DNA from: Eledone cirrhosa
Lineage: Eukaryota > Mollusca > Cephalopoda > Octopoda > Eledonidae
Reading direction: 5' to 3'
DNA: 64,000 nt
NCBI GenBank assembly: GCA_964016885.1
Contig: OZ024759.1
Coordinates: 5,195,546 to 5,259,545, forward strand
Under the pieces are notes generated by a model, which searched no databases, had not been told where the DNA came from, and worked only from the letters and a program-made list of their open reading frames with translations. Shown one piece after another: positions 1-10,036 of the stretch. The translations under genes and the position numbers were made by a program. The number at the start of each line of letters is the position of its first letter. The stretch's first letter is position 1.

Positions 1-14
1 TGTGTGTATGTATG

Positions 15-232
15 TATGGAGGGGGAATATTAGGTGCAAGGTTGGCGAATTTCAGGCAACATGGAGGTTTTAAAGGATGCAGTGTCCCGGCAGCTAACAA
101 CTGATGCAGGTAGTTTGTTCCATGCTTCAGTGAATTTCAGGAAGCATGGAGGTTTTAAAGGATGCAGTGTCCTGGCAGCACACAACTGATGCGGGTAGTT
201 TGTTCCATACTTCAGCAAATTTTTATATATAT
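15..232 (-). mobile_element. Fragment of non-LTR retrotransposon 3' coding end
   Basis: The minus strand reads A-W-N-K-L-P-A-S-V-V-S followed by S-F-K-T-S-M-L-P-E-I-R. This resembles the extreme C-terminus of CR1-type LINE ORF2 proteins. The piece contains two tandem copies of the motif, so it is internally duplicated. The same sequence recurs near 6.3, 25.4, 26.6 and 37.3 kb. Confidence 0.6.
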
Positions 233-606
233 TGATTGACCAACAGTTAAAAAATATAAATATAAATATAGTTTCTCAGAGTTTTTTCATCACATATCTG
301 TGACATCATCAGTGATATTTCTATGCTTGTCATATTCCTGTGATGTTTTCTTATTCTATTTTATTTATTTGCAGTAGTTCCAACGTAAAAGACTTTCATA
401 ATAGTTGATCACTATAAATAACAGTTAGGAAAACCAGATAAAGTACATGTGGAGATAGAAAGAAGTAGACGGAGGGTCCTGTAAGGAACAGGTGCAAGTT
501 TGCTTCCTTGCAAATACTTCTGTCTACATCTACCTTTCTCCTGAGATACTTTACTACCCACATTAACCTGTCACCTGTGGTCCATTACTGTCTACCAGGA
601 ATAATA
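233..606. other. AT-rich intronic stretch, nothing recognised
   Basis: No EGF exon, known repeat family or convincing ORF is visible. The sequence is AT-rich with short runs such as TATAAATATAAATATA. Confidence 0.5.
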
Positions 607-785
607 ATTGTTTCTACTTTAGGCACAAGGTCAGAAATTATCCAAGTGTATTACTGGTACTTTATTTTATCGACCCCGTAAGGATGAAAGGCAAAGTTAA
701 CTTCGGTGGGATTTGAACTCAGATTGTAAAGGGACATAACTATGCTGGAAAGCACGGCATCCGACTCTCTACCGATACTGCCATA
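607..785 (-). mobile_element. tRNA-derived SINE (type A)
   Basis: Read on the minus strand, it has an A-box-like TATCGGTAGAG, a B-box-like GAGTTCAAATCCCAC and a body containing GGGGTCGATAAAATAAAGTACC. It ends toward GTAGAAACAATT. About fifteen copies or parts of this family lie in the window. Pol III promoter function is inferred from box similarity. Confidence 0.75.
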
Positions 786-1684
786 ATACAGTTATACTAG
801 TTAGAAGTAGAAATAAAAGACTATTAAACATATGTAGTCATTAATAATATAGTTATACTAGTTAGTAGTAAAAGTAAAAGAGTAATACACCTATGTAGCC
901 ATTAATAATATAGTTATACTAGTTAGTAGTAAAAGTAAAAGAGTAATAAACCTATGTAGTCATTAATAATATAGTTATACTAGTTAGTAGTAAAAGTAAA
1001 AGAGTAATAAACCTATGTAGTCATTAATAATATAGTTATACTAGTTAGTAGTAAAAGTAATAGAGTAATAAACCTATGTAGTCATTAATAATATAGTTAT
1101 ACTAGTTAGTAGTAAAAGTAAAAGAGTATTAAACATATGTAGTCATTAATAATATAGTTATACTAGTTAGTAGTAAAAGTAAAAGAGTATTAAACATATG
1201 TAGTCATTAATAATATAGTTATACTAGTTAGTAGTAAAAGTGAAAGAGTAATACACCTATGTAGTCATTAATAATTTAGTTATACTAGTTAGTAGTAAAA
1301 GTGAAAGAGTAATACACCTATGTAGCCATTAATAATATAGTTATACTAGTTAGTAGTAAAAGTAAAAGAGTAATAAACCTATGTAGACATTAATAATATA
1401 GTTATACTAGTTAGTAGTAAACGTAAAAGAGTAATAAACATATGTAGACATTAATAATATAGTTATACTAGTAAGTAGTAAAAGTAAAAGAGTAATAAAC
1501 CTATGTAGACATTAATAATATAGTTATACTAGTTAGTAGTAAACGTAAAAGAGTAATAAACATATGTAGACATTAATAATATAGTTATACTAGTTAGTAG
1601 TAAAAGTAAAAGAGTAATAAACATATGTAGACATTAATAATATAGTTATACTAGTTAGTAGTAAACGTAAAAGAGTATTAAACC
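784..1684. repeat. 61-bp minisatellite, about 15 copies
   Basis: The unit runs from CATTAATAATATAGTTATAC through GTAAAAGAGTAATAAACC. Copies differ by a few substitutions. The array stops at the 3' end of EGF exon 23, so it lies in the intron immediately downstream of that exon. No parent sequence was recognised. Confidence 0.9.
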
Positions 1685-1687
1685 AAC

Positions 1688-1825
1688 CAGTTTGACAATC
1701 AGTTCCTATATAGCCTGGTTCACAGTTGCCCTCTTCACAAACACCATTGGTTCTGTTGCAGTATTTACTTTCTTCACAATGACAAACCTTTTGACAGTTA
1801 GACCCAAAAGTATTGCTTGGACAGA
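1688..1825 (-). CDS. EGF-like exon 23 (138 nt, phase 1-1)
   Basis: The coding strand enters after TTCATCCAG and begins V-C-P-S-N-T-F-G-S-N-C. It has all eight cysteines and ends C-E-P-G-Y-I-G-T-D-C-Q-T. The length is exactly 46 codons. The donor reads G|GTTGGT, which is weaker than the GTAAGT or GTGAGT of most sibling exons and may reduce its use. This is the most 3' module in the window. The 61-bp array begins at its donor. Confidence 0.82.
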
Positions 1826-1865
1826 CTGGATGAAATAAAGGATCAAACAGAAATTTAGTAAATTT

Positions 1866-2035
1866 AACCCTTTAGCATTTACATTACTTTATATATATAT
1901 ACTATTGTATTTTTACAGTAAACACTTTATCACATATTATGGAGTCTAGGAGATTTTGATGATGATATTATTTATTTTGAGATGAATACCTTAATGTCAG
2001 TATTGGTGACCGGTTATTGAAAGAAGTCAATATAT
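1866..2035 (+). mobile_element. piggyBac-like MITE, 3'-truncated copy
   Basis: It begins TTAACCCTTTAGCATTTAC and carries the shared MITE body (TATTGTATTTTTACAG, GAGATTTTGAT, AATACCTTAATGTCAG). It breaks off where a second copy starts at 2,036. Full copies elsewhere end TAAATGCTAAAGGGTTAA. Confidence 0.7.
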
Positions 2036-2062
2036 AACCCTTTAGCATTTACATTACTCATA
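2036..2062 (+). mobile_element. 5' end of piggyBac-like MITE split by RTE insertion
   Basis: It starts AACCCTTTAGCATTTACAT and continues to ACTC, where the RTE element begins. The rest of this MITE resumes at 4,537 with ACTCTATATATACTATTG. The ACTC on both sides is a candidate short target-site duplication. Confidence 0.7.
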
Positions 2063-4541
2063 GACATTCAATGTAGAAGAGAACTGGGAGTTCCTAAAAA
2101 ATAACTTACTAGAGGCGACGGATGAGGTCTGTGGCTGGAGTAAGACCTCAAGCAGGAGGAGAGTGACTTGGTGGTGGAACAATAAGGTATATGAGGCAGT
2201 TAAGGCCAAGAGACAGGCATGGAAAGAATGGAAGAACGGGGGGAGCAGGGTAAATTACATAGAGAACAAGAGGGAAGCTAGGCGACAAGTATACTTAGCT
2301 AGGAGGGAAGCAGAGGATAGAAAATTCAAGCATGTTTTGCAATGTAAGGACCAGAAACAGGAGGTGTTCAAGATTGCGAGGCAGTGTGTCAGAGAGAATT
2401 GTGATGTCATTGGAGAGAAGTGTATCCGGAATGATAAAGGTGAGCTTGCCCTCACAAGTGCTGAGAAGAAAGATGCATGGAAGAGTCATTATGATAGATT
2501 ACTAAATGAGGAGAATGCATGAGAAGAAGAGACCCTACCCCAAGTAGACCCTATAGAGAGGCCAGCAGTACAAGTCAGCAGCAGCGTAGTAAGTAAGGCA
2601 ATCAAAGATATGAAGATGGGGAAGGCAACCGGTCCATCGGGTGTAGCTGCTGAGATGCTGAAGGCATCTGGGTCTGTAGGTCACACTATAACCACACGTA
2701 TTGTTAACCAGGTAATACTAGAAGGTGTCATACCAAAAGATTGGTGCAGTAGCATTATTGTCAACTGCTACAAAGGTAAAGGTGATGCACTAGATAGAGG
2801 AAACTATAGAGGTATAAAGCTGATGGACCAGGTCATGAAAGTAACAGAAAGAGTTATAGCACAGTTGATTAGGGACCGGGTGAAACTAGATGAGATGCAA
2901 TTTGGGTTTGTACCAGGAAGAGGCACCACTGATGCCCTCTTCCTTGTGAGGCAGTACAGGAAAAGTACCTAGCTAAAAGCAAGCCACTCTACCTGCCATT
3001 TGTCGATCTCGAGAAAGCCTTTGACAGAGTTCCACGTGCTGTAATCTGATGGGCTCTTAGAAAACTAGGAGTAGATGAATGGCTTGTGAAAGCGGTACAA
3101 GCCATGTATAGGGGAGCAGTCAGCAAAGTTAGGATTAGCAATGAGTATAGCGAGGAATTTAGCGTACAGGTTGGGGTCCACCAGGGCTCTGTTCTTAGCC
3201 CCCTCCTGTTCATCATAGTCATGCAGGCAATAACGGAGGAGTTTAAGACCGGATGCCCATGGGAACTCCTGTATGCTGATGACCTCGCACTTATAGCTGA
3301 ATCTATGGTAGAGCTAGAGAAGAAATTCCAAACCTGGAAGCAGGGACTAGAAAGAAAGGGTCTCAAAGTCAACATGATAAAGACTCAGGTCCTTTTAAGT
3401 AGACGAGAAAACAGAACCCAGATCCCCTCAGGGAAATGGCCTTGCTCAGTATGTAGGAAAGGTGTAGGTAGGAACTCCATTCCCTGCCCCAAATGCAAAC
3501 AATGGGTACACAAGAGATGTAGCGGGATCTCAGGAAGCTTAATTAAGAATGTAGGCTTCACATGCAGCAGCTGTGCTGGGACAGCATGCAGCAAAAAGCC
3601 ACAGGAAACAAGTACCACCAATCTCTCGGAGGGCTCTGTAGAAAGAGTAGACCGCTTCTGCTACCTAGGTGACCGAATTAGCAGCGGAGGTGGGTGTTCA
3701 GAAAGTACAATAACTAGGGTAAGAACGGGATGGAAGAAGCTTAGGGAACTACTACCACTACTAGCTGCAAAAGGCTTTTCCCTCAAAATGAAAGGCAGAC
3801 TGTATGATGCGTGTATCCGAACAGCAATGTTGCATGGTAGTGAGACCTGGGCGCTGAAGGTGGAAGACTTATGTAGATTAGAGAGAAACGAAGCCTTCAT
3901 GCTCCGATGGATGTGTAACAGTAATATACGCGAACGACAAAGCATAAATGAATTGAGAGAGAGACTGAGCATAAGAGGAATCAAATGCTGTGTGCAGGAG
4001 AGGCAGTTGCGTTGGTATGGACATGTGATGCGTATGAAGGATGACAGCTGCATAAAAAGGTGCAGAGCACTAGAAGTCGATGGAAACCGCGGAGTGGGGA
4101 GACCCAAGATGACCTGGGATGAGGTGATAAAAACCGACCTTACCCAATTCCACCTCTCAAAGGCGATGACACATGACCGTGACCTCTGGCGTCTCGCAGA
4201 AATACAGAGTACCCGACCTCCCATGGGTACAAGCTGATGCATATAGACAATAAGCCCCCACACCCCCCACTTCAAGGTGGTCGTGGAGGTGCCACGGCAA
4301 AAAGCACCCAGCCCACACTGTAAAGTGGACGTGTAGGCAACACGAAAAAGCACCCAGTACTCACTGTAAATGAGGTTGGTGTTAGGAAGGGCATCCAGCT
4401 GTAGAAATCAAGCCAAATCAGTTCCTGTATGAGCAAAGCATAGTCAGCCGACCAGACACTGCCCACAACAGGACAACCCGTCTAACCCATGCTAGCGTGG
4501 AAGAACGGACGTAAAACGGTGATGATGATGATGATGATGAT
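2063..4541 (+). mobile_element. RTE-like non-LTR retrotransposon, 5'-truncated and decayed
   Basis: The element lacks the endonuclease region. It contains a broken ORF with reverse transcriptase, a PHD-like zinc finger and an RTE-type C-terminal region. Its 3' untranslated region ends in GATGATGATGATGATG, as expected for RTE-clade LINEs. It is inserted in a piggyBac-like MITE. Its 3' tail is shared with several short copies and with a chimeric SINE in this window. Confidence 0.85.
2163..4237 (+). pseudogene. Reverse transcriptase ORF remnant of the RTE-like LINE
   Basis: It encodes a linker region, then RT motifs: K-M-G-K-A-T-G-P-S-G, F-G-F-V-P-G-R-G-T-T-D-A, F-V-D-L-E-K-A-F-D-R-V-P, G-V-H-Q-G-S-V-L-S-P-L and catalytic Y-A-D-D. 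Next comes a C-x2-C...C-x2-C-x4-H-x2-C...C-x2-C finger at 3,440-3,580. The C-terminus has R-Q-L-R-W-Y-G-H-V and G-R-P-K-M-T-W-D. Breaks are an in-frame TGA at 2,520, a frameshift near 2,955 and a TGA at 3,047. Both TGAs look like Trp codons mutated by G to A. The element is unlikely to be active. Confidence 0.85.
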
Positions 4542-4746
4542 GACTCTATATATACTATTGTATTTTCATGGTAAAGGCTTTACCTCACATAAGTATCTCA
4601 TAATGTCGAATCTATGAGATTTTGATTTTATCTATTTTGAGAAGAATACCTTAATGTCAGTATGAGTGGCCAGTTATGGCCGGTTTCAACAGAAAGAGGT
4701 GAGAGGATTCTGGTCAGATATGGCCGGTTTAAATGCTAAAGGGTTA
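4537..4746 (+). mobile_element. 3' part of piggyBac-like MITE split by RTE insertion
   Basis: It resumes the MITE body at ACTCTATATATACTATTG and ends TAAATGCTAAAGGGTTAA. That end is the inverted complement of the 5' terminus TTAACCCTTTAGCATTTA. TTAA flanks with CCCTTT termini fit a piggyBac-type nonautonomous element. Confidence 0.75.
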
Positions 4747-4749
4747 AAC

Positions 4750-4995
4750 ACCCCAGTGTTGAAATGTGGTAGTGCTGGTGCCATGATAAAGTGCACCAAG
4801 CCTACACTGGAAAATGGAAGTGTTTGATGCTGTGATAAAATGCATCCAGCCCATACTGTAAAGTGTTAGTGTGGTACCATGATAAAAGTAGCAAGACCAC
4901 CCTGGCATGTGGTAAAGGTGGTGCCATGAGGAAATGCACCCAGTACATGCTGTGAGGTAGTGTTAGGAAGGGCATCCAACAATAGAAACTATGCT
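4750..4995 (+). mobile_element. Degenerate RTE 3' tail repeats
   Basis: Imperfect repeats resemble the RTE 3' untranslated region (GGTGCCATGA, AAATGCACCCAG). They end at GTTAGGAAGGGCATCCA, a block shared with the 3' tails at 4.4, 12.9, 38.1 and 47.8 kb. Confidence 0.55.
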
Positions 4996-5685
4996 AGAGA
5001 AACACTGGCACACTTGGAAAATTAGAAGCACACAGGTACAGTGGGAACATCAGAGACACAGTGGGTACTCAAGAGGCACAATGGCTCACTGTGAACATCC
5101 AGAAGCACACTGGGATATTAGAGGCATACTGGCATACTGGGAACATTGGAGCACAGTGGGAACATCAGAGGCACACTGGAATATCAGTGGACACTAGGTA
5201 CATAGGAGGCATACTGAGAACATCAGAGGCTCACTGGGCACATCAGAGACACACTGGGAATACAAGAGGCACACTGGGAACATCAGAAGCACAGTAGGCA
5301 CATCCGAGGCACACTAGGTATATCAGAGACACACTGGGAACACAAGAGGCAGACTGGGAACATCAGAAGCACAGTAGGTACATCAGAGGCACACTAGGTA
5401 TATCAGAGACACACTGGGAACACAAGAGGCAGACTGGGAGCATCAGAGGCACAGTTGGCACATCAGAGGCACACTAGGTATATCAGAGACACACTGGGAA
5501 CACAAGAGGCAGACTGGGAGCATCAGAGGCACAGTTGGCACATCAGAGGCACACTGAGCACATCAGAGACACACTGGGAATACAAGAGGCATACTGGGAA
5601 CATCAGAAGCAGAGTAGGTACACAAGAGGCAGACTGGGAACATCAGAGGCACACAGGGCACATCAGGAGGCACGCTGTTAATAAA
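4995..5685. repeat. About 20-bp minisatellite, roughly 33 copies
   Basis: Units of the form CATCAGAGGCACACTGGGAA alternate with CACAAGAGGCAGACTGGGAA, giving some 40-bp and longer supra-periods. It sits just 3' of EGF exon 22. Confidence 0.85.
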
Positions 5686-5718
5686 TGAACATTTACAGTT
5701 TAAAATAAGCATACTAAC

Positions 5719-5856
5719 AAGCTTGGCAGTCATGACCAGTAAAACCAGGTAGACACTTGTTGTTTGGACAGTGTCCAGTTTTAGGGTTACAGTTTGCACT
5801 GTCCTTGCATTTACAGGGATTTGAACAATGGACACCAAAATAACCAGCTTTACACA
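5719..5856 (-). CDS. EGF-like exon 22 (138 nt, phase 1-1)
   Basis: Acceptor TTTTAACAG; the module begins V-C-K-A-G-Y-F-G-V-H-C, has eight cysteines and ends F-T-G-H-D-C-Q-A. The donor is T|GTTAGT. Its sequence is one of the most divergent in the set, suggesting an older module than the near-identical exons between 21 and 48 kb. Confidence 0.85.
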
Positions 5857-5977
5857 CTGTTAAAATAAAACAAACAAGTAGAAATATCTAACATTACTTT
5901 ACAAATATATACAGGGTGCAGCATAAATACTGTTACAAAATATCAAATGAGTTTAAGTCATAATATTAATTACTTTA

Positions 5978-6160
5978 TGCTTTGCAGCATAGAGTTACGG
6001 CCCTTTATGATCTGAGTTCAAATCCCGCCCAGATTAACTTTGCCATTCATCCTTACTGGGTCGATAAAATAAAGTACCAGTCACACACAGGGAGCGCTTT
6101 AATAGACCCCCCCCCCACAAATTTCTGGCCTTATGCTTATATAAGAAACCAATAATAATT
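5978..6160 (+). mobile_element. tRNA-derived SINE (type A), 5'-truncated
   Basis: It lacks the A-box end. It contains GAGTTCAAATCCCGCC and GGGTCGATAAAATAAAGTACC, plus a run of Cs, and ends near AACCAATAATAATT. It is inserted in the mariner element. Confidence 0.75.
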
Positions 6161-6231
6161 ACTTTATTATTGATCTGATTGCTCAAATATTAACCTAATA
6201 CTATATACTAACTGTTTTGGGGGTTATATAA

Positions 6232-6512
6232 GGATTCATTGCACATTTTTTCATGTTCAGAGTTGCTGAAGCATGGAACAAATTACCTGCATCAGTTGTT
6301 AGCTACTGGGACACTACATCCTTTAAAACCTCCATGCTTCCTGAAATTCGCCAACACTACACCTGATATCCCCCTTCCATACACACGCATGCATGTGTGT
6401 GTATTTCATGACTCATACACTGTTCACTTTCCTGACCTTTATACATTATTCTATGTACTATATATGCACCTGAGCAGTGTACACAATAATTTCATTATTA
6501 TTATTATTTAAA
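6232..6512 (+). mobile_element. Non-LTR retrotransposon 3' end fragment
   Basis: It carries the A-E-A-W-N-K-L-P-A-S-V-V coding end, a short 3' UTR and an ATTATTATTATT tail. It is inserted in the mariner element. Confidence 0.65.
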
Positions 6513-6639
6513 TGTCCTTAGAATTGAAAGGAAAATTCATAATTGGACAGCATGAAAAAAAGTAGACTCCACCTCAGATTTTTATAACTGGAAAACAGCT
6601 TGAAATTAACAGAATGCTCATAAAAAGGACCATTGATCA

Positions 6640-6835
6640 CTCCTCAACAAAAGCCAAGATCAGGACGTCCTAGCACCTTCTGAACACCAAAACTAATCAA
6701 ATACATGCATGAGAAAATCAGATGTAAGCCAAAAAGATTCATGAGAAAAATGGTGAAAGAGGCCGAAATTTCAGAGAGATCCATGAGGAGGCTATGTAAA
6801 GATGATCTCGAGATGTGAGAACAAAAGGAAAGCAT
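6640..6835 (+). pseudogene. mariner transposase N-terminal remnant
   Basis: The + strand reads R-S-G-R-P-S-T-F-stop-T-P-K-L-I-K, then K-P-K-R-F-M-R-K-M and E-I-S-E-R-S-M-R-R-L-C-K-D-D-L. This is typical of the DNA-binding helix-turn-helix part of mariner-like transposases. Internal stops make it a pseudogene, and the catalytic domain is absent. Confidence 0.75.
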
Positions 6836-7061
6836 ATCAAATAAGATTGCATGGTGTTAATAAACATTTTATTAATTACATTGTGCCACAATTGTAGCTA
6901 GGTACAATAAATATTGAAGGAGTTATAAGCATTTTATTTTGTAACAGTATTTATGCCGTACTATGTAGTATTATGTGGTCAGAAACTCTCAAGAAAGTTG
7001 GACAGGAGAAGGTCACCAGAGAAGAACCACCCTCTCACCTCATGCAAGGGTTTCAGCCATT

Positions 7062-7362
7062 AACCCAGGCATGGGCAACCTTTTTCGAGAAGCGGGCTGC
7101 ATGAGATATGGCTCATCATCAGGGAGGCCGCAAGCGCTAATTTACATTTGTGCCCACATTAAAAAAAAAGGGTGATAACTCAGGTTGTTTTGATTTGTTT
7201 CTTCAGAATTCGTACACGTTGTTTTCCTCAATCGTTAAAAATTATAGAAAGATAAATTACGACTGAAAAGTTGGGGTAAAAAAATCAGAAAGATTTCACT
7301 TAGGTGATTTAGGTGAGTCATTTAGAAAGCTTTGTGGGCCGCAGGTTACCCATGACTGCCTT
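7062..7362. mobile_element. hAT-like MITE
   Basis: It starts CAGGCATGGGCAACCTTTTT and ends GGTTACCCATGACTG, imperfect inverted termini of the kind common in nonautonomous hAT elements. GGGCTG and GGGCCG blocks sit just inside. No transposase is present. Confidence 0.6.
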
Positions 7363-7377
7363 AATCTATTTAACATT

Positions 7378-7565
7378 TACATTACTGTGTTTAAGTGTGT
7401 GTGAGTGAGTGCATTTGTGTGTTTTAATGTGAGTGTGTTTGTGTGTTTTAGTGTGTGAGTACATTTGAGCATTTAAGAATGTGAAAGAGTATGTGTGTTT
7501 GTGTGTTTTAGAGTGTGAGTGCATGTGTGTGTTTATGTGTATGTGTGTGTGAACTCTTTTATTCA
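7378..7565. repeat. GT-rich degenerate microsatellite
   Basis: Interrupted GTGTGTTT and GTGAGTG runs on the + strand, with some 60-bp periodicity from repeated GTGTGTTTTAGTGTGTGAGT-like blocks. Confidence 0.75.
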
Positions 7566-7937
7566 CCTCTTACAATAGGAAAGGACACTGTGCCAGTTAT
7601 TTTGTGTCTCAACTAATTGCAACAAAGCTAATAAACTTTCATGCTCTATTTAACACTAACACAAGTGTAAATGGTGTTAAACTTACAATCATGTTCTGGG
7701 TTTCATTCTTGGACTGGGTTGTGTGTTATGTTCTTGAGCAAAACATTATACTCAGTATGTATGTATGGTCCTGTAACTCCTGACAGAGTCGTAGAGGTGC
7801 CGTATTAACAGACATCATTTTTTGGGTATTTTAAGCCAGGCGGAGCCCATCCCTGTCCAGGCCTGAATACAGCAGATTTCTTCCAGAGAAAGATAGAAAG
7901 TGAGAGAGAGGAAATGAGAAAGAGATATAGAAGAAGA

Positions 7938-8093
7938 ATCGACCCCAGTACTAGACTGGTATTTTTTTATTGACATCAAAAGGATGAAAGGCAAAGTTGA
8001 CCTCAGCGGGATTTGAACTCAGAGAGCAGAGAGTTGGAACGAATACCACAAAGCATTCTATCTGATGTTCTAACGACTCTGCCAATTCACTGC
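7938..8093 (-). mobile_element. tRNA-derived SINE (type A variant)
   Basis: Minus strand has GCAGAGTCGTTAGAAC, GAGTTCAAATCCCGCTGAGG and an ATAAAAAAATACCAGTC body. It is more diverged than the other type A copies and lies inside the inverted repeat. Confidence 0.6.
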
Positions 8094-8415
8094 CTATATA
8101 CTCAGTATACTCAGTTGGAAATGAGTATCAACAATTGCTGGGGGTTTTCTCTGCAATGGACTGGTGTCCTGTCCAGGCTGGAATTGTTTACTGTCAGTCA
8201 CTTAACACCATGGAAACCAAGGTAAACACTGGCCTGATTAGCATCCAGGCTTGAGACAGACTTTAGACTCAGAACAAGTAACAGCCAAATTATAGATTAG
8301 TATGATAAAAAGGAAAGGACACATTAAATAGTGTAGTCCTAGTTATGCAATGCCTGAGAGAAGGGTGGAATGTGCTTATCTCGGTTTCCATGGTGTGAAG
8401 CAACTGAGAGTACAG

Positions 8416-8459
8416 AATTCCATCCTGCACAGGACTCCTGTCCTGTGCAGGATGGAATT
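8416..8459. repeat. Perfect 20-bp-arm hairpin
   Basis: AATTCCATCCTGCACAGGAC is followed by loop TCCT and then its exact reverse complement. It lies in the right arm of the larger inverted repeat. Confidence 0.95.
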
Positions 8460-8817
8460 TAAAATCCCCCAGCAATTGCTGGTACTCATTTTCAACTGAG
8501 TATACTACGCAAGAATGTTTTGCTTAAGAACGCAATGCACAGCCAAGTCCAGGAACCAAACCCACAACATTATGATTGTAAATCCAACAGCTTTACCACT
8601 TGTGTTAGTGTTAGATAGAGATGACAGCTCATTGATCTCATAACTAGTTTAAACTGTAAACAACTGACAGTGTCCTTACATATTATAAAGAGGTGAATAA
8701 AAGATATTGAAAAAGATACTGTCAATTCACCAGCTTTTATTTTAATTTACAAATCTGCCCCCCCCCCCCCCCTAGAAAAAAAGACAGAATGGAAATTCGA
8801 TATTTAGTTTTACTCAC

Positions 8818-8955
8818 CATTTTGGCAGTTTCTTCCTTCAAAACCAGCAACACATCTTCCGTCAGAACATATTCCTGTCACTGAGTCACATTTGTTGCTG
8901 TCTACACAGTGACATATACCTTCACAGTTGCTGCCAAATCTACCATTCTGGCAGA
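8818..8955 (-). CDS. EGF-like exon 21 (138 nt, phase 1-1)
   Basis: Begins V-C-Q-N-G-R-F-G-S-N-C with eight cysteines; ends F-E-G-R-N-C-Q-N. Acceptor TTTGAAAG, strong donor GTGAGT. It is only 285 bp from exon 20, the shortest spacing between two intact exons in the window. Confidence 0.88.
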
Positions 8956-9240
8956 CTTTCAAAGAAACAAAAACATTGTTTGTTAATAAAAAAAAAAGCA
9001 AACCCTTTTTGGTTCAGAAACTTCTGGCGGAATCCCAGTCTCATATTTTTATATGGTTTGAATATAAATATACTTCTCTACCTTTTTTTCATGGAACCCC
9101 AGACATTCATTTGCAGAACCCTTGGGTTCCATGGATCCCACTTTGGGAATGACTAATAAAGAACACCCTAAAGTTTGGAGAGATAAAACAAGAATTCATA
9201 TATGTTGCACAGAGTAATTAGCTTCTTTCATTTCACTCAC

Positions 9241-9378
9241 CTGTTTGACAGTTGTTACCTTTATAGCCAGGTGTACACCCACCACTCGAACAGGTACCAG
9301 ATTTAGGGTTACACGTGCTATTGTCATAGCAGTGACAGCTATAGCTACAATCTTTACCAAACTTGCCACTGGAGCACT
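9241..9378 (-). CDS. EGF-like exon 20 (138 nt, phase 1-1)
   Basis: Begins E-C-S-S-G-K-F-G-K-D-C with the full eight-cysteine pattern; ends Y-K-G-N-N-C-Q-T. Acceptor TATTTCAG and donor GTGAGT are both good. Confidence 0.88.
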
Positions 9379-9422
9379 CTGAAATATAGAGCTATTATTT
9401 ATTATTTATTCATGAGTGAATA

Positions 9423-9613
9423 AGAATTGTTTCGACTTTTGACATAAGGCCAGCAATTACCCCAGTGCATTACTGGTACTTTATTTTATCGACCCCGTAA
9501 GGTCGAAAGGCAAAGTTAACCTCTGTGGGATTTGAACTCAGACCGTAAAGAACCATAACTCTATGCTGCAAAGCATGGCATCCGACGCTCTACCGATACT
9601 GCCAATCCACTAC
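9423..9613 (-). mobile_element. tRNA-derived SINE (type A), near full length
   Basis: Contains the A-box-like TATCGGTAGAGCG, the B-box region and the GGGGTCGATAAAATAAAG body. It lies 45 bp upstream of exon 20 in gene orientation. Confidence 0.8.
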
Positions 9614-9625
9614 CCTCACGATTCA

Positions 9626-9698
9626 ATAATAATTATTTCTACTTTTTGCACAAGGCTAGCAATTATCCCAGTGTATTACTGGTACTTTATTAGTAATG
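9626..9698 (-). mobile_element. tRNA-derived SINE (type A), 3' fragment
   Basis: Only the distal part (AATAAAGTACCAGTAATACA to GTAGAAATAATT) is present, next to the preceding SINE. Confidence 0.65.
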
Positions 9699-9699
9699 C

Positions 9700-10036
9700 A
9701 CTGGATAACAATAATGTTATAATAGTATTATAATATCATTAATATTCAGTTTGTTTGCCAGCAAACAGCCTCATAAACACCACGTGTGTTTTCTAGATGA
9801 ACAATGTCATCCTTTTGTTGTAAAAGGGAAAGAAATGGGCAGAACTGTTGGAGTGTTTGTTGGATGAAATGCTTTGCAGAACTTCTGAGGTCTGAGTTCA
9901 AATCTTGCTCAGGTCAAACTTGAATGTCATTTTTACAAATGTCATTTTTACAAGCTTGATAAAATAATGTACCAGTTAAATACTGGGGTAGATATAATCA
10001 ACTGACTTTCTCTTTACTCCAAAATTAAGAAATCAT
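9700..10036. other. Intronic stretch with weak SINE-like remnants
   Basis: Around 9,880-9,970 a decayed piece (GAGTTCAAATCTTGCTCAGG, AAATAATGTACCAGTTAAAT) looks like an old type A SINE on the + strand. Nothing else is recognised. Confidence 0.45.

Larger units (their letters stand above)
5912..6964 (+). mobile_element. Decayed mariner element carrying nested insertions
   Basis: The left end GCATAAATACTGTTACAAAA is matched in inverse by TTTTGTAACAGTATTTATGC at the right end, giving terminal inverted repeats. A SINE (5,978-6,160) and a LINE fragment (6,232-6,512) lie inside. The SINE is flanked by AATTACTTTA on both sides, a good target-site duplication. Transposase remnants follow at 6,640-6,830. 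Confidence 0.75.
7553..8705. mobile_element. Long inverted repeat (foldback-like), left arm interrupted
   Basis: The left arm (7,553-7,760 and 8,096-8,250) is matched in inverse by the right arm (8,340-8,700). Shared blocks include TTTTATTCACCTCTT, AACACTAACACAAGTG, GTTCTTGAGCAAAACATT and GGTTTCCATGGTG. The left arm holds extra sequence with a SINE at 7,938-8,093. Arms have diverged noticeably. It may be two inverted copies of one dispersed repeat rather than a true foldback transposon. Confidence 0.6.

Noticed and set aside
3086..4237. A 383-codon frame as a host gene with a PHD finger
   Set aside because: It begins mid-RT, contains Y-A-D-D and an RTE C-terminus, and is flanked by the element's 3' tail. 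It is a retrotransposon remnant.
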